The notes under the pieces were generated by a model, which saw only the letters and a program-made list of their open reading frames with translations, was not told the origin of the DNA and did no database searches. DNA of 64,000 nt, taken from positions 2,193,858 to 2,257,857 of the forward strand of contig NC_090770.1 in NCBI RefSeq assembly GCF_001761485.1. The letters are read 5' to 3'. The stretch comes from Yarrowia lipolytica. Lineage: Eukaryota; Ascomycota; Dipodascomycetes; Dipodascales. This document shows, piece by piece, positions 40,349-51,533 of the stretch. How positions within the stretch are numbered: position 1 is the stretch's first letter; every line of letters begins with the position of its first letter. The position numbers and the translations under genes were made by a program.

Positions 40349-42529
40349 CAGATTCAACTATCACAATGTGACTCTTGAAAGACATGAGTCAATCAATACA
40401 CATGCAAATTGGGTCGGACGCGTATTCATGTCCAACTCTTCCCCACGTTGATGCACGTCGCATAGACCATCTGAACATTCAATTAACGACCAATCCGAAC
40501 ACCCGTGCTGTAGCCCCTGGTAACAAGCTCCAGGCGCCTGCAATGGCTGCATCCCCACGGCATAGAACACGCCGTGATTACTAATATCGGGCTGGGATAG
40601 ATATCTCAGCCGGCGCTTTGCCGTCTCCCTCATATCGAACATTTTTAAGTTGGCACAAGGCAGTATATTCCCGACCAATCACCTGCTTCGAGTGCAGGAA
40701 TTTTCTTTTGGGGGCCTCAAATTAGGTTTTTCAGACAACGGTGTAATTACTAATCAACAATGGGTGGCGTGCGTGATGCAGGGAGCAGAAGAGGCGAGGA
40801 GAAAATCGAGGAGGATAGGGGACATGAGTAACGCGTGAATAGTTGAAATCTGGTTTGTGAACATATGTATGGAACGTGATGAGCGGCTGGCGTGCCAGGT
40901 CACAACAAACAAGGGAGTGTACGACTTGTATTAGCTAGAATCACCATGCCCGATTGCAGAGCGACGAGTTAAACAAGTTAGATGCGCCGAAGCGACCGAG
41001 AAAGATTGCCTACTTGTAGCAGGTGTACGACACCGGTACGAGCCCTGGAATGGTGATACGATTTTTTGGCCATGTCAAAAAGATGCGAGGTCGAATACTT
41101 TGTAGGGGACCAAGTTGGTACACCACCAGGTAACATAACACTGTTCTTTCGATACGCTTGGAACCGTGTCTTGGGCTTTTTTTGATCGCTAGACAGACTG
41201 AAATAACAACTCAGACACTGCGTCACTCTGGTAAAGAATCGCGCTGCACTCAATCAACTTGCCACTCGACGAGGGTGTAATCTTCAGATACCAGCTACGC
41301 ATTGCCAGGGTCACACGAACGAGACTGCCCACCCACACAATCCCAACCATCCATCAACGACTCACCAACTTAAAGTTGTGATGTTGAATCCGTTCAGATC
41401 TCACGACCAGCACCAAACCATAGGAGAAAGGCCCGAAAGTGCACAAAAGAAAGGCCACATCCATTTATAAGACACTATGCGATTTTACAAGATCGACCAT
41501 AACAACCGGCATTTGTGCAACGGTGGCGTCGTGTCGTCGTCGCTCCGAGAAAATGCAAGATTTCGGCACGCCAGCGGAAAAAAAATTCAAATTGATTTCT
41601 TACACATATACATGAGAATCCGAACACGTAGCCAGCAGCCGATACCCTACGAATTCCGCCAAAAATTCATTTTCAAGTTTTTCCATCTTTCTGGTCAATC
41701 TCTTTTCTTCCTCTGATCCAGCGAACTCAAATCCGCCTACAATAATAAAGCCCTAACCTCTATCTCCACCCGTTATGCGAGCAGAAACTAGAACTAATGA
41801 ATATTTCGAGATTATCTCAAATTCATACATACGGAGGTCAAAATTAATGACTTCATGGTATCAAATGATCCCCGAGAGCTCTAGTTTTAGACAGTGACAA
41901 CGTATTATACGCATTATGACAGTAATACTACCAAACTAAGAAGTGATAACCTGACTCAGCCAGAGATTTGATTATTGCTCAGCAACAAGATGTCTTATTA
42001 CGCTACATCTTACTGAGTAGAGCACACGTTATTTACACCAAGTTACGCCCTTGTATCTCATGTTGGTATGCCACACATGAACTCCTGAAATCCTATCAAT
42101 GCAGGAACCTCGAAATACCCAGTTCGAATCGCAATTATTGCCACCATTCTCGGGATAGAGGTATAATCATAGTTTTGATACTCTCTGAGCAGCTTGGCAG
42201 TGCAAAAATCTTCTGCGGCGTTCTCTTGGAGCACCAAAAGAGCGTGTGAAAATTAGATGCTCGCATATGCAACCTCCATTCAAACATCAGGGGTGTTGAA
42301 GGTGAGAAACTATTTCGACAGCGATTAATAAAAATCTAGCCGGCTTATTAGAAGGCTTATTAGCAGTTCCCCTGGGATGTTGATTTCAGGACTCATCTAT
42401 TCCACATCTTCCATAGATTTCCATTCTGATCGACGCGTTTTGAAGTCATGCACTACTGGCTGGTATGCATATACGAAGCACATTTTTTGCCACCAGCCAT
42501 TCCTCCTGAACTGTAATGGGCTGTTCTGA
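40349..42529. other. gene-free region
   Basis: About 2.2 kb without a supported gene. A TATAAAT word on the minus strand near 41466 and a GTGAGT site at 41364-41369 hint at a spliced leader, but no coding exon follows. Nothing else identifiable. Confidence 0.5.
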
Positions 42530-43900
42530 AGAATATATAAACCCCCTCTGAGTCCCACTTTTTTATCAGAATCAGACCAGTTCACTCTGAGTCATTCTGG
42601 AGACGGAAGGTGCCTTTTATAGCCTGCTGAGATGCAGAGCTGATAAGCAGACCTGTCTCATACAACGAGGACCGCTTCGCTAGCCATGTCCGTTGAGTTG
42701 TTTGGGCAATGACGCGTTTACCGCATGAGCCCTTGTCGGTCAAGAGACTCTCGCTATGACGCATTGAAAAAGATGTATGAGCCTGAGAATGTGCGACAGC
42801 TTCTGATTGGGCGTTTGAGCTGAGATTTGTTTCTCGGCGAGTTCAACACAGAGGCGAGTACGACCGCCTGCGCCAAGTGTCAGTAAGTCCGTGACTGTGT
42901 GCCCGGTTGACCGCCATGAGCTGAAAATGCCATGAGCCAAGAGCGAGTTTGGCCGGCTGAAATGCCCGAGCCTGCTCCGTGCCTTGTGAGTTCTTGAGGA
43001 CCGCATGTGCAGCCGCCAGAGCAAAGAGCCAGTCAGTGAAACATCTGCAGAGCCACCGACAGAGATTTTCAAGGGTGAAACTCCTTTCGAGACTCCTTTC
43101 CCACAGGTGAAATTCCTGTTTACTGTACTCACAGGGTGAAACTCCTTTGTGAAGTCTCATAGGGTGAAATTCCTGTATGAGAAGCCGCCTAGAATTTGAA
43201 GAGCCACGCTGAAATGCCAGAGCAGCCAGTTGTAGAGCAAAGATCTGCTTTGACAGACGCCATACATGGTCAAAAGAGCAAGCCAGAGCCAGAGCTATAA
43301 GCCAGAGCCAGTGCGACATGAGCCAGAGCTGATACGCCAGATACCACAGAGTCAGAGCGATAGCCAGAGCCACAGATGCCTGAGTGTGAGCCATAAGTCC
43401 AAAGAGCAAGAGCCACACAGGTCAGAGCCAGCGCTGAAATGCCAGAGCCAGAACCCATGCCACGAGCAAAGAGCCAGTAAGCCCTTCAAGGCAATAAGTG
43501 CCAAACGCCGTGAGAGCAACGTCAATGCCACTAAGTCCTTCAAGGCGATAAGCGCATGGTCGCCATTCGAGCCACTAAGTCCAGAGAGCAATAAGAGCCA
43601 TTTCGCCTGAGCAAGAGCCAATGAGTCCACAGATGCAATAAGCGCCAAACGCCAGAGCACAGACAGAGCCGAAGGAGCCAGGGCCATAGAGCCGAGGCCA
43701 GCCAGTTGCCAATAAGTCCAAAGAGCAATGAGAGCCTGAGCACGAGCCGAAGTCACACTATTCAAGGAGTAGGCGGTGAACCTCTTTACCAGAGGACGTA
43801 ACTGACCGAACCTGTTTATCTAGTTTTGAGAGGAGTAGGTGAAAATCCGAACCTCTTGGGTTAATAAATCATGGACCAAAGAGTCCCACCCGAAATTCGA
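42530..43900. repeat. decayed tandem-repeat tract, GAGCCA-rich
   Basis: A TATATAAA box at 42533-42540 precedes a tract of diverged repeats on the plus strand. From 43074 four GGTGAAA(C/T)TCCT units start at 43074, 43106, 43135 and 43163. From about 43200 to 43760 the hexamer GAGCCA recurs dozens of times inside a longer unit marked by GCCAnTAAGTCC at 43390, 43473, 43527, 43571, 43617 and 43708, a period near 45 bases. Frames of 110-190 codons are open on both strands here, but only because the repeat lacks stop triplets. It looks like an old minisatellite or a repeat-bearing noncoding transcript unit. Confidence 0.75.
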
Positions 43901-44237
43901 ATCGTAGTGAGTTGTATCTTTGTAGTATTTGTACTTGTAACTGAGTTGTATTCAACATTGATCTTCTAACGCGACCAGACTGTTCCGTTTAACCACCTGT
44001 GCCATTGCGAAGACTTTGAGAGGTCCTTGCTTGTGGAGATGGTGGCTTGTCTGCAATCACTGATGGGATTTGTGCACGATGGGTGGATGATGGATGATTG
44101 GTCTTGTCATCCTATGTTGATGTGTGATTCTATCGAAACGAAGAAACAAACATACCGATAATTACCTACTTGTACCTAAACATATACCAAAAAAGCAAGA
44201 TAAAAACCCATCCATTAATTTATATAAGTTGAGCTAT

Positions 44238-45431
44238 CTAAATGAGGAGAGCAGCAAAGGCGGCAGCAATGGCTCCAGCAGAAGCAATGTTGAGGGCGGC
44301 GGAGTTAGAGTTGTCAGCAGTAGGGGAAGAAGAAGAAGAAGAAGAGGAAGAGTCGGCGTTCTTGTTTCCTGCGGTGGCAGAGGCAGCCATGGTGGAGGAA
44401 GAGCCAGCAGCACCGGTTGCTCGAGAAGAGGAGTCGCCAGTGGAGGAGGCAGAAGAGCCACCAGTAGAGGAAGCAGAAGAACCAGACGAAGCGGTGCCGG
44501 AAGAAGTAGCGGTGGAGGAAGAGCCTCCTGAAGAAGAGTTGGAGTTGTTGGAACCGGCGCCGGCAGCGGCATCTCGGTTGTTGTCAAGAGGGGCGACCTT
44601 GACAGCAATGTTCTTTCCGTTTCGACAGTTTCCACCATTCTTAACCTCGTAAGGAGCAATCTTGCCCTCCTTGGGACAGAGTCGGAAACCCATATCATGA
44701 CCGTGGACCCTGAGCTCACCGTTATCAATCCACACACCTCTGGTGAACTTGTGGCGAGAAGTCTCGACCTGGTCATCGTGATCAAACTCGATACCCTTAC
44801 CGTAAGAGGTCCTGAGGACACCATGCTCAAGAGTGTAGACAGCGTCTCCCACGTTGGAGAGCCACATCTCCCCGTCAAGCATGACAAGCGCCATATCGTT
44901 GAAGTCCTCACCGTCAGCCTCGGGAATCAGACCAAAGGGCTTGGAGGTGTCGACGTCAGAATTGTCGCCAGACTTGGGCCAGCCAGGGGCTCTGTCATCG
45001 TTCTCAGCCTTGGCCTCGAAGGAGATGCCGCCACGGCAGTGTCCACCAGCCTTGACCGCGTACTGGGCCTCCTTATCATGAACGGGGCAAGCAATGAGTC
45101 CCATATCGTTACCAGGAATCTGGAGGATATCGTCGTCATTGAACTTGAGGCCGGCGGTGATCTTTCGACCCTTGGAGGAGGTCTCGACCTCGTCATCGTG
45201 ATCGAACTCAAGACCAGGACCGTACTGGGTCATAATTGAGCCGTTGTTGGACAGGGTAAAGAGGTACATGCCTCCCTTATTAGCCAGGTACATGTCATCC
45301 CCAAGGATAGATAGTCGGGTACCGTCAATGTCGGAACCCGGCTTATGGACCTTCAGAACGAAGGGGTTGGAAGTATCAAGGGCATTGGCAGCAGCCATGA
45401 GAGTGGCGAAAGAAATGGTAGAGAGCTTCAT
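44238..45431 (-). CDS. GPI-anchored cell wall protein with internal duplication
   Basis: The 397-residue protein has a signal peptide (MKLSTISFATLMAAANA), two homologous domains, a Ser/Thr/Gly/Ala-rich stalk (about residues 285-370) and a C-terminal hydrophobic tail (AALNIASAGAIAAAFAALLI) after Asn/Ser residues that can take a GPI anchor. The domains are at about 20-140 and 162-282; both start DTS(N/K)PF and share GLEFDHDDEVETS / GIEFDHDDQVETS, GNDMGL..CP / GHDMGF..CP and GGHCRGG / GGNCRNG, giving two conserved cysteines each. Function is unknown; it should be a covalently bound mannoprotein of the wall. A TATATAAG box on the minus strand at 45495-45504 lies about 65 bases before the ATG, as in strongly expressed genes. 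I do not know a named orthologue. Confidence 0.82.
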   Translation of the reverse strand: MKLSTISFATLMAAANALDTSNPFVLKVHKPGSDIDGTRLSILGDDMYLANKGGMYLFTLSNNGSIMTQYGPGLEFDHDDEVETSSKGRKITAGLKFNDDDILQIPGNDMGLIACPVHDKEAQYAVKAGGHCRGGISFEAKAENDDRAPGWPKSGDNSDVDTSKPFGLIPEADGEDFNDMALVMLDGEMWLSNVGDAVYTLEHGVLRTSYGKGIEFDHDDQVETSRHKFTRGVWIDNGELRVHGHDMGFRLCPKEGKIAPYEVKNGGNCRNGKNIAVKVAPLDNNRDAAAGAGSNNSNSSSGGSSSTATSSGTASSGSSASSTGGSSASSTGDSSSRATGAAGSSSTMAASATAGNKNADSSSSSSSSSPTADNSNSAALNIASAGAIAAAFAALLI

Positions 45432-47622
45432 TGTGTAGATTGTTGTGGATGTGGTAGTTGATTGTGATGAGCAAGAAGGGGGATTCCTGGTAGTTCTTAT
45501 ATATCCCCAGAAACAAGGCAGGTTCGGCTAATGGCCAAGCCTCTGGTCGAACCAGGTTTCGGCTAACCTCTTCCGGTTTGCTCTCATTTCTTGCGTCCGT
45601 CATGCACCAAGATGATGAGATCAGTGCGCATATATGCTGTTAAGATGAAATTTGGGATGGTGATGATTGCTAATTTGGGATGGTCAAGATACAATGGATG
45701 TCTAAAGCCAACTTATGGACAATTCTGTTACATTTATACATGGAATATGTCCCCAACAAACCCCATAACCTCCCTATAACTCCAAATACTCCTCCTTCCT
45801 TCTTCCATTACTTCTCCCAACAAGGTAAGTGACAGATCGGAGTTTAAGCTCCCCAGAGTTTTTCACTTTAAGTTGCACACGGCTAATCAGAGTGAAGATT
45901 ATACATCTTGTCGGAAGACATGGCATTGAATTCATTCCGGGAACCGATCCACAATTACCAACTCATTCAAGGTACTCAAATGGAGAGTGAATCTATTCAC
46001 GGCCATACCCGCTCATTCAAACATTTCTACAATGTCACAACACCATCTTCTAATAATAACCCTCACATGTTACATACGCACGGCCAAGGCCACAGCCACT
46101 GAAATTCATCAGCCACAGCCCACAGCCACCGGGTCATCTGCGGGGTGTGTTGCGCCTGCCTAACGGCGCTTGAAAATAGCAACATCGACTTTCATTAGAA
46201 TTTCCTTCCACACGGCGCTGTGAAGTTTTTGCCTGCTGCTCATGGAATTCACAGCAATTGTGACGAACATAGGAAGAACTGCTCGTGTGAGAAGTCCAAA
46301 CAGGTGCGGTAACTACACAATGACATGATTTGAATACCTATACGCTGAGACCGTTTCATTAGCCTAGTATGGACTGATTTCTATTTATGGGACGTTTTTA
46401 CGCGATATCGTATACTATACATATTCCGCATCGCTATAGATCCGTGGGTGTAGCCATATTCTATTTTAGGAACAGCGGTCTCTTCATGCAACCTTAATTA
46501 AGTGTAAAAGGACCCTGAGAGACAGAAACAGGATTAATGAGACACTCCTTGATGGGGGAACACACATGGTGTCACCCCTAATACGTGCATTTCAGTACAT
46601 AGATTCTGACCCAGAATGCTACCGAACAAATCAGAAGTTCTCCAAAGGCATGATTGTTTCTCAAATCGGTACTGTGTTCAGGAACAGCAACCACAATCAA
46701 GGCACAAGGTTTTAACATGCGATATAGGCGGTTACCTACATTAACCGCAATGCCTTTCAGGTGCACCGTAGCAAGAAAATGGATCTTCCATGCACCTCTG
46801 TGTCGCTACTTGTAGTGTTACGAATCAGCAGATGGATATTTCTAGCTGCTTGTAGCTAATGGGAGATTGGTGTGAGGGGTTGTCAATGCGGATGTACTAA
46901 TAATAGCCAGGCGCAGTCTTCGCCGTAGCTGCTGTGTAAATACGTACGGCATGCGCAGTAGCTACGTACAGGTACATACAGTACTGTATGTACATACGTT
47001 GTTTGTACAAGTATGAAACGAGTACACATATGTTGAATGCAGAGACATATGATGCAGCTCAGAGATCGTCCTCAGTTCTCTTAGATCAAGGGTTGCTTGT
47101 TCGGAGATAGCACTAATGCCTTCTCTTAGCTTGTGAGTTACTAGAAGCTTACTGGGGATTGGGGCCGCATGCATGCATCCAGAGTACTGGCCGATGATGT
47201 CTACATCCACGAGCTTCCATATATCAGATACTGTAAAAGATACGAGATTGAAACTCAGACTACAGTTAAATTTGAGTTGCGACCGTTGTTTGCCGTAAGA
47301 GGTGGAAAAAACCTTAAAATACACACATCGCGACTTCACACAAAACGTGGACACCGACATCTATATCATCGAGTGTAAAATTTTATAAAAAGGATGAGGG
47401 GGGATTCACACTTATAATCATATATAGAGGAAAATTTAATGAATTTACTGGATTTTTACGAGCATTTCGGCTTCATAATACTTTGCCTCACGGTGTGGCA
47501 ACGTGCATTGCATAGATGCCCCCACACATGAGGCGATAGAAATTGAGATTGGTGATGAGAGAGTACGAGTGACGAGTGACGAGTGAGGAGAACGATCAGT
47601 ACAACCACACCGAACCAGCAAC
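45432..47622. other. intergenic region, no gene seen
   Basis: About 2.2 kb without a supported gene. It includes the promoter of the wall protein at its left end, a short CAGCCACAGCCC-type repeat near 46090-46130, a GTACATAC/TACGTAC-rich stretch near 46940-47010, and a short CGAGTGA tandem at about 47563-47590 just before the next gene. Confidence 0.55.
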
Positions 47623-48690
47623 ATGTCGACAATAGGAGAAGATGGACTCATTGAAACCCATGTAATCCCTAAAAAGCGCCTGACTCAGCTCTATAAGAAC
47701 TTATCCAAACAACGTCAATTTGTTCCCCCATTCCCTAAACAGACTCTGCCACTGAACGACGAGATTCTTCCTTTTGAATTCACCAAAGGCGACGAAAAGT
47801 ACATCAAAGAACATATTATTGCTTCTGTCATTACCCACAGCGCCATTCCAGACTTCTTACGATTGGAACCAAGTGATATCCCACACCTACAGAAAAGATA
47901 TGGGTACCAACGGCTACAGGTTAAAATGAGAGACATCTGTAACAGGTTATCAGGGACCCCGTGTTTGGCGAGTGTTCACAAACAAACAGCCACAGAAGAC
48001 ATGATAGATCAGATTGACATGACGTGGAATCTGTCCAGGGAATTAACCAAGGCCATGAAGAAGAGGAACAGGTTAACATCCACCATTTACCATTTTCTGC
48101 TCATATTTCAGAATCTACATCCTCACTTGTCTATGAAGATGGCTGCAGCTACTATGGTTCATCTTTTGGAGGAAGGGCATGCCCGTATCAACATCAAGCG
48201 GTTTGTGTTCCCTGCGTTGGAGTACAGCGGGCCTACGTGGGAGACTGTTATGACCAATAACCTGTCTCCACTGACTAAAGACACCGAGAGGACAGGGAGA
48301 AGCGATTTTTCGAGAGCAGAGAAGAGGAAACTAGCTGAAGCGTTATTGAAACTACACCGTTGCAAGTATCCTCAGAGAGAGGAGGATATCATCGGTATCG
48401 TGGAAAGCTTGATTGAAGAGACAAAAAGGAAGTACACCCCTGTCCAGCTCATTAGGGAGATGGTCTGTATGTTGGGAAAAGTGGATCAAATCAAGTCTGT
48501 GGTGAGAATGAGCGTTCGGCTACAGATGAGTCTTTACTTTTTGCTCGCAATTGAGACACGAATCTCGCATCAACAGGAGAAGGCTCGGAGAAGAGAGCTT
48601 GATACGAGGGGTCGTGAAGTGATGAGAATGATCAAGGAGGGGTCTTCAGCAGGAATTCTTGAAGAAGACATGTCACTGAATGTGTCTTGA
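47623..48690 (+). CDS. unknown 355-residue helical, basic protein
   Basis: The frame starts at the ATG at 47623 (MSTIGEDGLIETHVIPKKRLTQ) and has no intron. I do not recognise a family. The protein is rich in Lys, Arg, Leu and Ile, predicted mostly helical, with no signal peptide or clear membrane span. Stretches such as LVYKNLSKQ-like KKRLTQLYKNLSKQRQFVPP, EKRKLAEALLKLHRCKYPQ and a charged C-terminal coiled coil (RISHQQEKARRRELDTRGRE) are visible. Arg codons are mixed (AGA, AGG, CGA), unlike the conserved genes here, which fits a weakly expressed or lineage-specific gene. It stands alone, with more than 1 kb of gene-free DNA on each side. Confidence 0.6.
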   Translation: MSTIGEDGLIETHVIPKKRLTQLYKNLSKQRQFVPPFPKQTLPLNDEILPFEFTKGDEKYIKEHIIASVITHSAIPDFLRLEPSDIPHLQKRYGYQRLQVKMRDICNRLSGTPCLASVHKQTATEDMIDQIDMTWNLSRELTKAMKKRNRLTSTIYHFLLIFQNLHPHLSMKMAAATMVHLLEEGHARINIKRFVFPALEYSGPTWETVMTNNLSPLTKDTERTGRSDFSRAEKRKLAEALLKLHRCKYPQREEDIIGIVESLIEETKRKYTPVQLIREMVCMLGKVDQIKSVVRMSVRLQMSLYFLLAIETRISHQQEKARRRELDTRGREVMRMIKEGSSAGILEEDMSLNVS

Positions 48691-50073
48691 CATCTACACA
48701 ACTGTAGAAGCCTCACACGTTTGAACCATAGAGATGTCTTGTGCCACTTCCTGGGGAGTCTGCGTAGTTAGTGCCGGTGCTGTACATGCTAATAAACGTA
48801 CGAATACCATCCAAATACCTCAAATATAGAAACTCACACGACCAGCTCCCCTGGCACAACTCTGCCGTCATTATCTACGTGTACTTGTAGTCGCCGAGTC
48901 GATGAATGTACCCGGGTCTCTTCAGGGTAGGATGTCAATTGTCGACGTCAGAGCCTTATTCCACGGCAGAGACCGGACACTTGTTGATACGACAAAGGCA
49001 ATCCACATGTCATTAATCAGCACCGGGAGATAAAAACAGTGTGAACACACAATCCCACAATCCAGTACGTCGTGAGATCGTGGTAATACAATAGTTACAC
49101 AGCTACGGGTGCTGAAGATATCTGGAGGCCAGTGGACACTCCAAACACCAGCAGAAAAGATAATCATTCTTCCGGAAGATCCCGGAAAGGGCGCCAAGTG
49201 CCTTCCATCTCGCGGCTCAAGACTATTGCGTGAGATACGGCCCGACCGATAGCTTTATCTGATAAGATTAGCAACGAGGGGCACTGTTTGTGGCTGCGAA
49301 CTTTGGGTGGTGACGACATCGACTGAAGTCTAATATCGGTTGCGATGTTTGGAAGAGGCCTAGTTTGTGATATATTTGTGTGAGGCTCACGTTACATATG
49401 AAGAGAAACGCATACATCTTGATTCATATAGTCGTATATACCCGCACGGCGCTATGCAAGAAGGTGCAGAATTTTCTGTGGTGTGTAATTCGCTCCACCA
49501 CCGTTGATACGCATGCACATTAAACTTCAATATATGGGAAAATGTCGACCCCGCCAAGCCAAGGTTGATCCACGTTTTTCCGGGGTAGAAATTCTGAAAC
49601 ACGCAAGAGAGCAGATTTAGAACGTCGATATGGACGGGAGCTCGACACTAGGCCCGAGTAGTGTTCACGTGAATAGCGACGTAGTCCTAGGTGACCCATT
49701 AGCGCCCCCCCTCCGCTTATCGATAGCCGATAAGTCACATGACTCTGCAGTGTCCCAACGGATTCCGCACACGGCTCATGGCCATACCTCCACTTTACTG
49801 TACGGCATATATTGTTGAGCACAAAACAAGAGAAGCGGCTTACTGAGCGCTGAACAAGAAATACAACAGCAGCTATCGTGCATAATTACCCATCGAAACA
49901 GACAAGGCTAGCACTAGATCCGTTTCGTTTCAATAGCCGATATCCTATCACATCATCAGAGCATCCAACCACAAAAAGACGCCTGTGACCACCACTTCAT
50001 CATTCAACACACACAGAATCACTCCTCCATTATAAAATAGAACCCCTCACACTCATCAACATCCACATCACCA
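48691..50073. promoter_or_regulatory. upstream region of GLY1 with GATA palindromes
   Basis: No gene is supported. Two palindromic GATA-type sites are present, TTATCTGATAA at 49255-49265 and CTTATCG...CGATAAG at 49716-49734, a pattern bound by nitrogen-regulating GATA factors in fungi. A TATAAAA box at 50031-50037 lies 43 bases before the GLY1 start codon. The sequence 49620-49830 is open on both strands but has no gene character. Confidence 0.5.
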
Positions 50074-51144
50074 ATGACTGCCTGCTCTCACGATTTCAGA
50101 TCGGATACGATCACAAATCCCACCAAAGAGATGATGGAAGCCATCACCAACTCGTACTCTGCTCTTGGCGACGCAGTGTACGAGGAGGACACCATCACCA
50201 CCAACTTTGAGAGCCGAATCAAGGAGCTCACCGGCCACGAGGCTGCTGTCTTCGCCGTCTCCGGTACGATGACTAACCAGCTGGCCATCAGATCCCACCT
50301 GTTCCAGCCTCCACACTCGATCCTGTGTGATCATCGAGCACATGTGTACACCTGCGAAGCTGGTGGCATAGCCACACTGTCTCAGGCCATGGTGACCCCC
50401 GTCATCCCCTCCAATGGCATTTACATGACTCTGGAGGACATCAAGGCCAAGATCATTGTCGGAGAAGATGTCCATGTCGCACCTACCAAGCTCATCTGTC
50501 TGGAAAACACAATGGGTGGCGCCATTTACCCCATTGAGGAGATTCGTCGCATTTCAAAGTTTGCACGGGACAATGACATCCCTATCCATCTGGATGGCGC
50601 CAGACTGTGGAATGCAAGCATTGCTACAGGCGTGTCAATGCGGGAGTATGGTTCACTCTTTGACTCGATCTCTTTATGTCTATCAAAAGGCTTATGTGCC
50701 CCTGTAGGCAGTGTGCTTGTGGGGTCAAAGAAGCTGATCAAGACCGCTACCTGGTTTAAGAAGCAGGCCGGAGGAGGAATTCGGCAGTCCGGTATCCTGA
50801 CATCTGCAGCTAACGTTGCATTGGACCAAGTCTGGCCCTCAATGGCAAAAACTCATGCTACTGCGAAGGAGTTCGCCAACTTTGTTACTTCTGACCTGGG
50901 CCTCAAGCTCCTTTTTCCCGCTGATACCAACTTTGTTTACATTGATGAAACGGACAAATTTGATTCTGATGTCTTTGTCAAGCTTGGAGCGGAGCGGGGC
51001 ATCAAGTTGCTCGGAGGCAGAATCGTCTTCCACTACCATACTTCACCCGAGGCCATTGAGACCTTGAAGGAGGTGCTTCAAGAGGCTATCAAACAGTATT
51101 CTGGGGTAAAGGAAGACAAGCTTAAGACTAGTGGCTACATCTAA
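50074..51144 (+). CDS. GLY1: L-threonine aldolase
   Basis: The 356-residue fold-type I PLP enzyme cleaves threonine (and allo-threonine) to glycine and acetaldehyde and is a major source of cytosolic glycine in yeasts. The N terminus FRSDTITNPTKEMMEAI is diagnostic. The active site is complete: H90 stacking on the cofactor (DHRAHVYTCEAGG), D174 and R177 in HLDGARLWN, and the Schiff-base lysine K205 in SLCLSKGLCAPVGS. ENTMGGAIYP at 144-153 is also conserved. Length is normal. It starts at the ATG at 50074, with a TATA box 43 bases upstream. The next gene on the same strand begins about 390 bp later. Confidence 0.95.
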   Translation: MTACSHDFRSDTITNPTKEMMEAITNSYSALGDAVYEEDTITTNFESRIKELTGHEAAVFAVSGTMTNQLAIRSHLFQPPHSILCDHRAHVYTCEAGGIATLSQAMVTPVIPSNGIYMTLEDIKAKIIVGEDVHVAPTKLICLENTMGGAIYPIEEIRRISKFARDNDIPIHLDGARLWNASIATGVSMREYGSLFDSISLCLSKGLCAPVGSVLVGSKKLIKTATWFKKQAGGGIRQSGILTSAANVALDQVWPSMAKTHATAKEFANFVTSDLGLKLLFPADTNFVYIDETDKFDSDVFVKLGAERGIKLLGGRIVFHYHTSPEAIETLKEVLQEAIKQYSGVKEDKLKTSGYI

Positions 51145-51533
51145 TAGAGGCGCAAATGAATTCACTGTGGTGGCGTAGATAAATTTCATGTCCTCGAAGG
51201 TGGATAGTGACACCTCCAGCATTAGTAATTTAACACGGATTTTGCTACCTGAAATAAAGTTGGGTACAACTCTAAGTACATTAGTCTACAATTAGTGCTT
51301 TCACGTGACATTTGGTGATTCGAAACGCGCAAACTCCCGTCGATTTAGCATCTCAAGTCACGGGACATTATGACATCCTCTACAAATGTCATGCAACTAT
51401 GGTGCAATCGGGCCCGGGCTGCTTTGTCATATCTGGTGATCTAAGAAAGGTGCAATAGTATATATAGACCTTGATGTAGGGGTCCAAGTTGCACAATCAT
51501 TCAACAACAAGTAACACTTGCAAAGCTTTCAAC
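51145..51533. promoter_or_regulatory. promoter of the TauD-type dioxygenase gene
   Basis: Intergenic space of 389 bp. TATATATAG at 51458-51466 lies about 70 bases before the ATG at 51534. A TTCACGTGAC site near 51302 resembles a Cbf1-type element (CACGTGA), which in yeasts controls sulfur genes and would fit the neighbour, but one copy proves little. Confidence 0.5.

Noticed and set aside
41350-41480. TATAAAT followed by a GTGAGT donor on the minus strand
   Set aside because: No CTAAC-type branch point and acceptor with an open exon follows; at most a noncoding transcript.
42843-43765. Frames of 110-190 codons on both strands in the GAGCCA tract
   Set aside because: The repeat unit has no stop triplets in several frames. 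The peptides are low complexity and not conserved.
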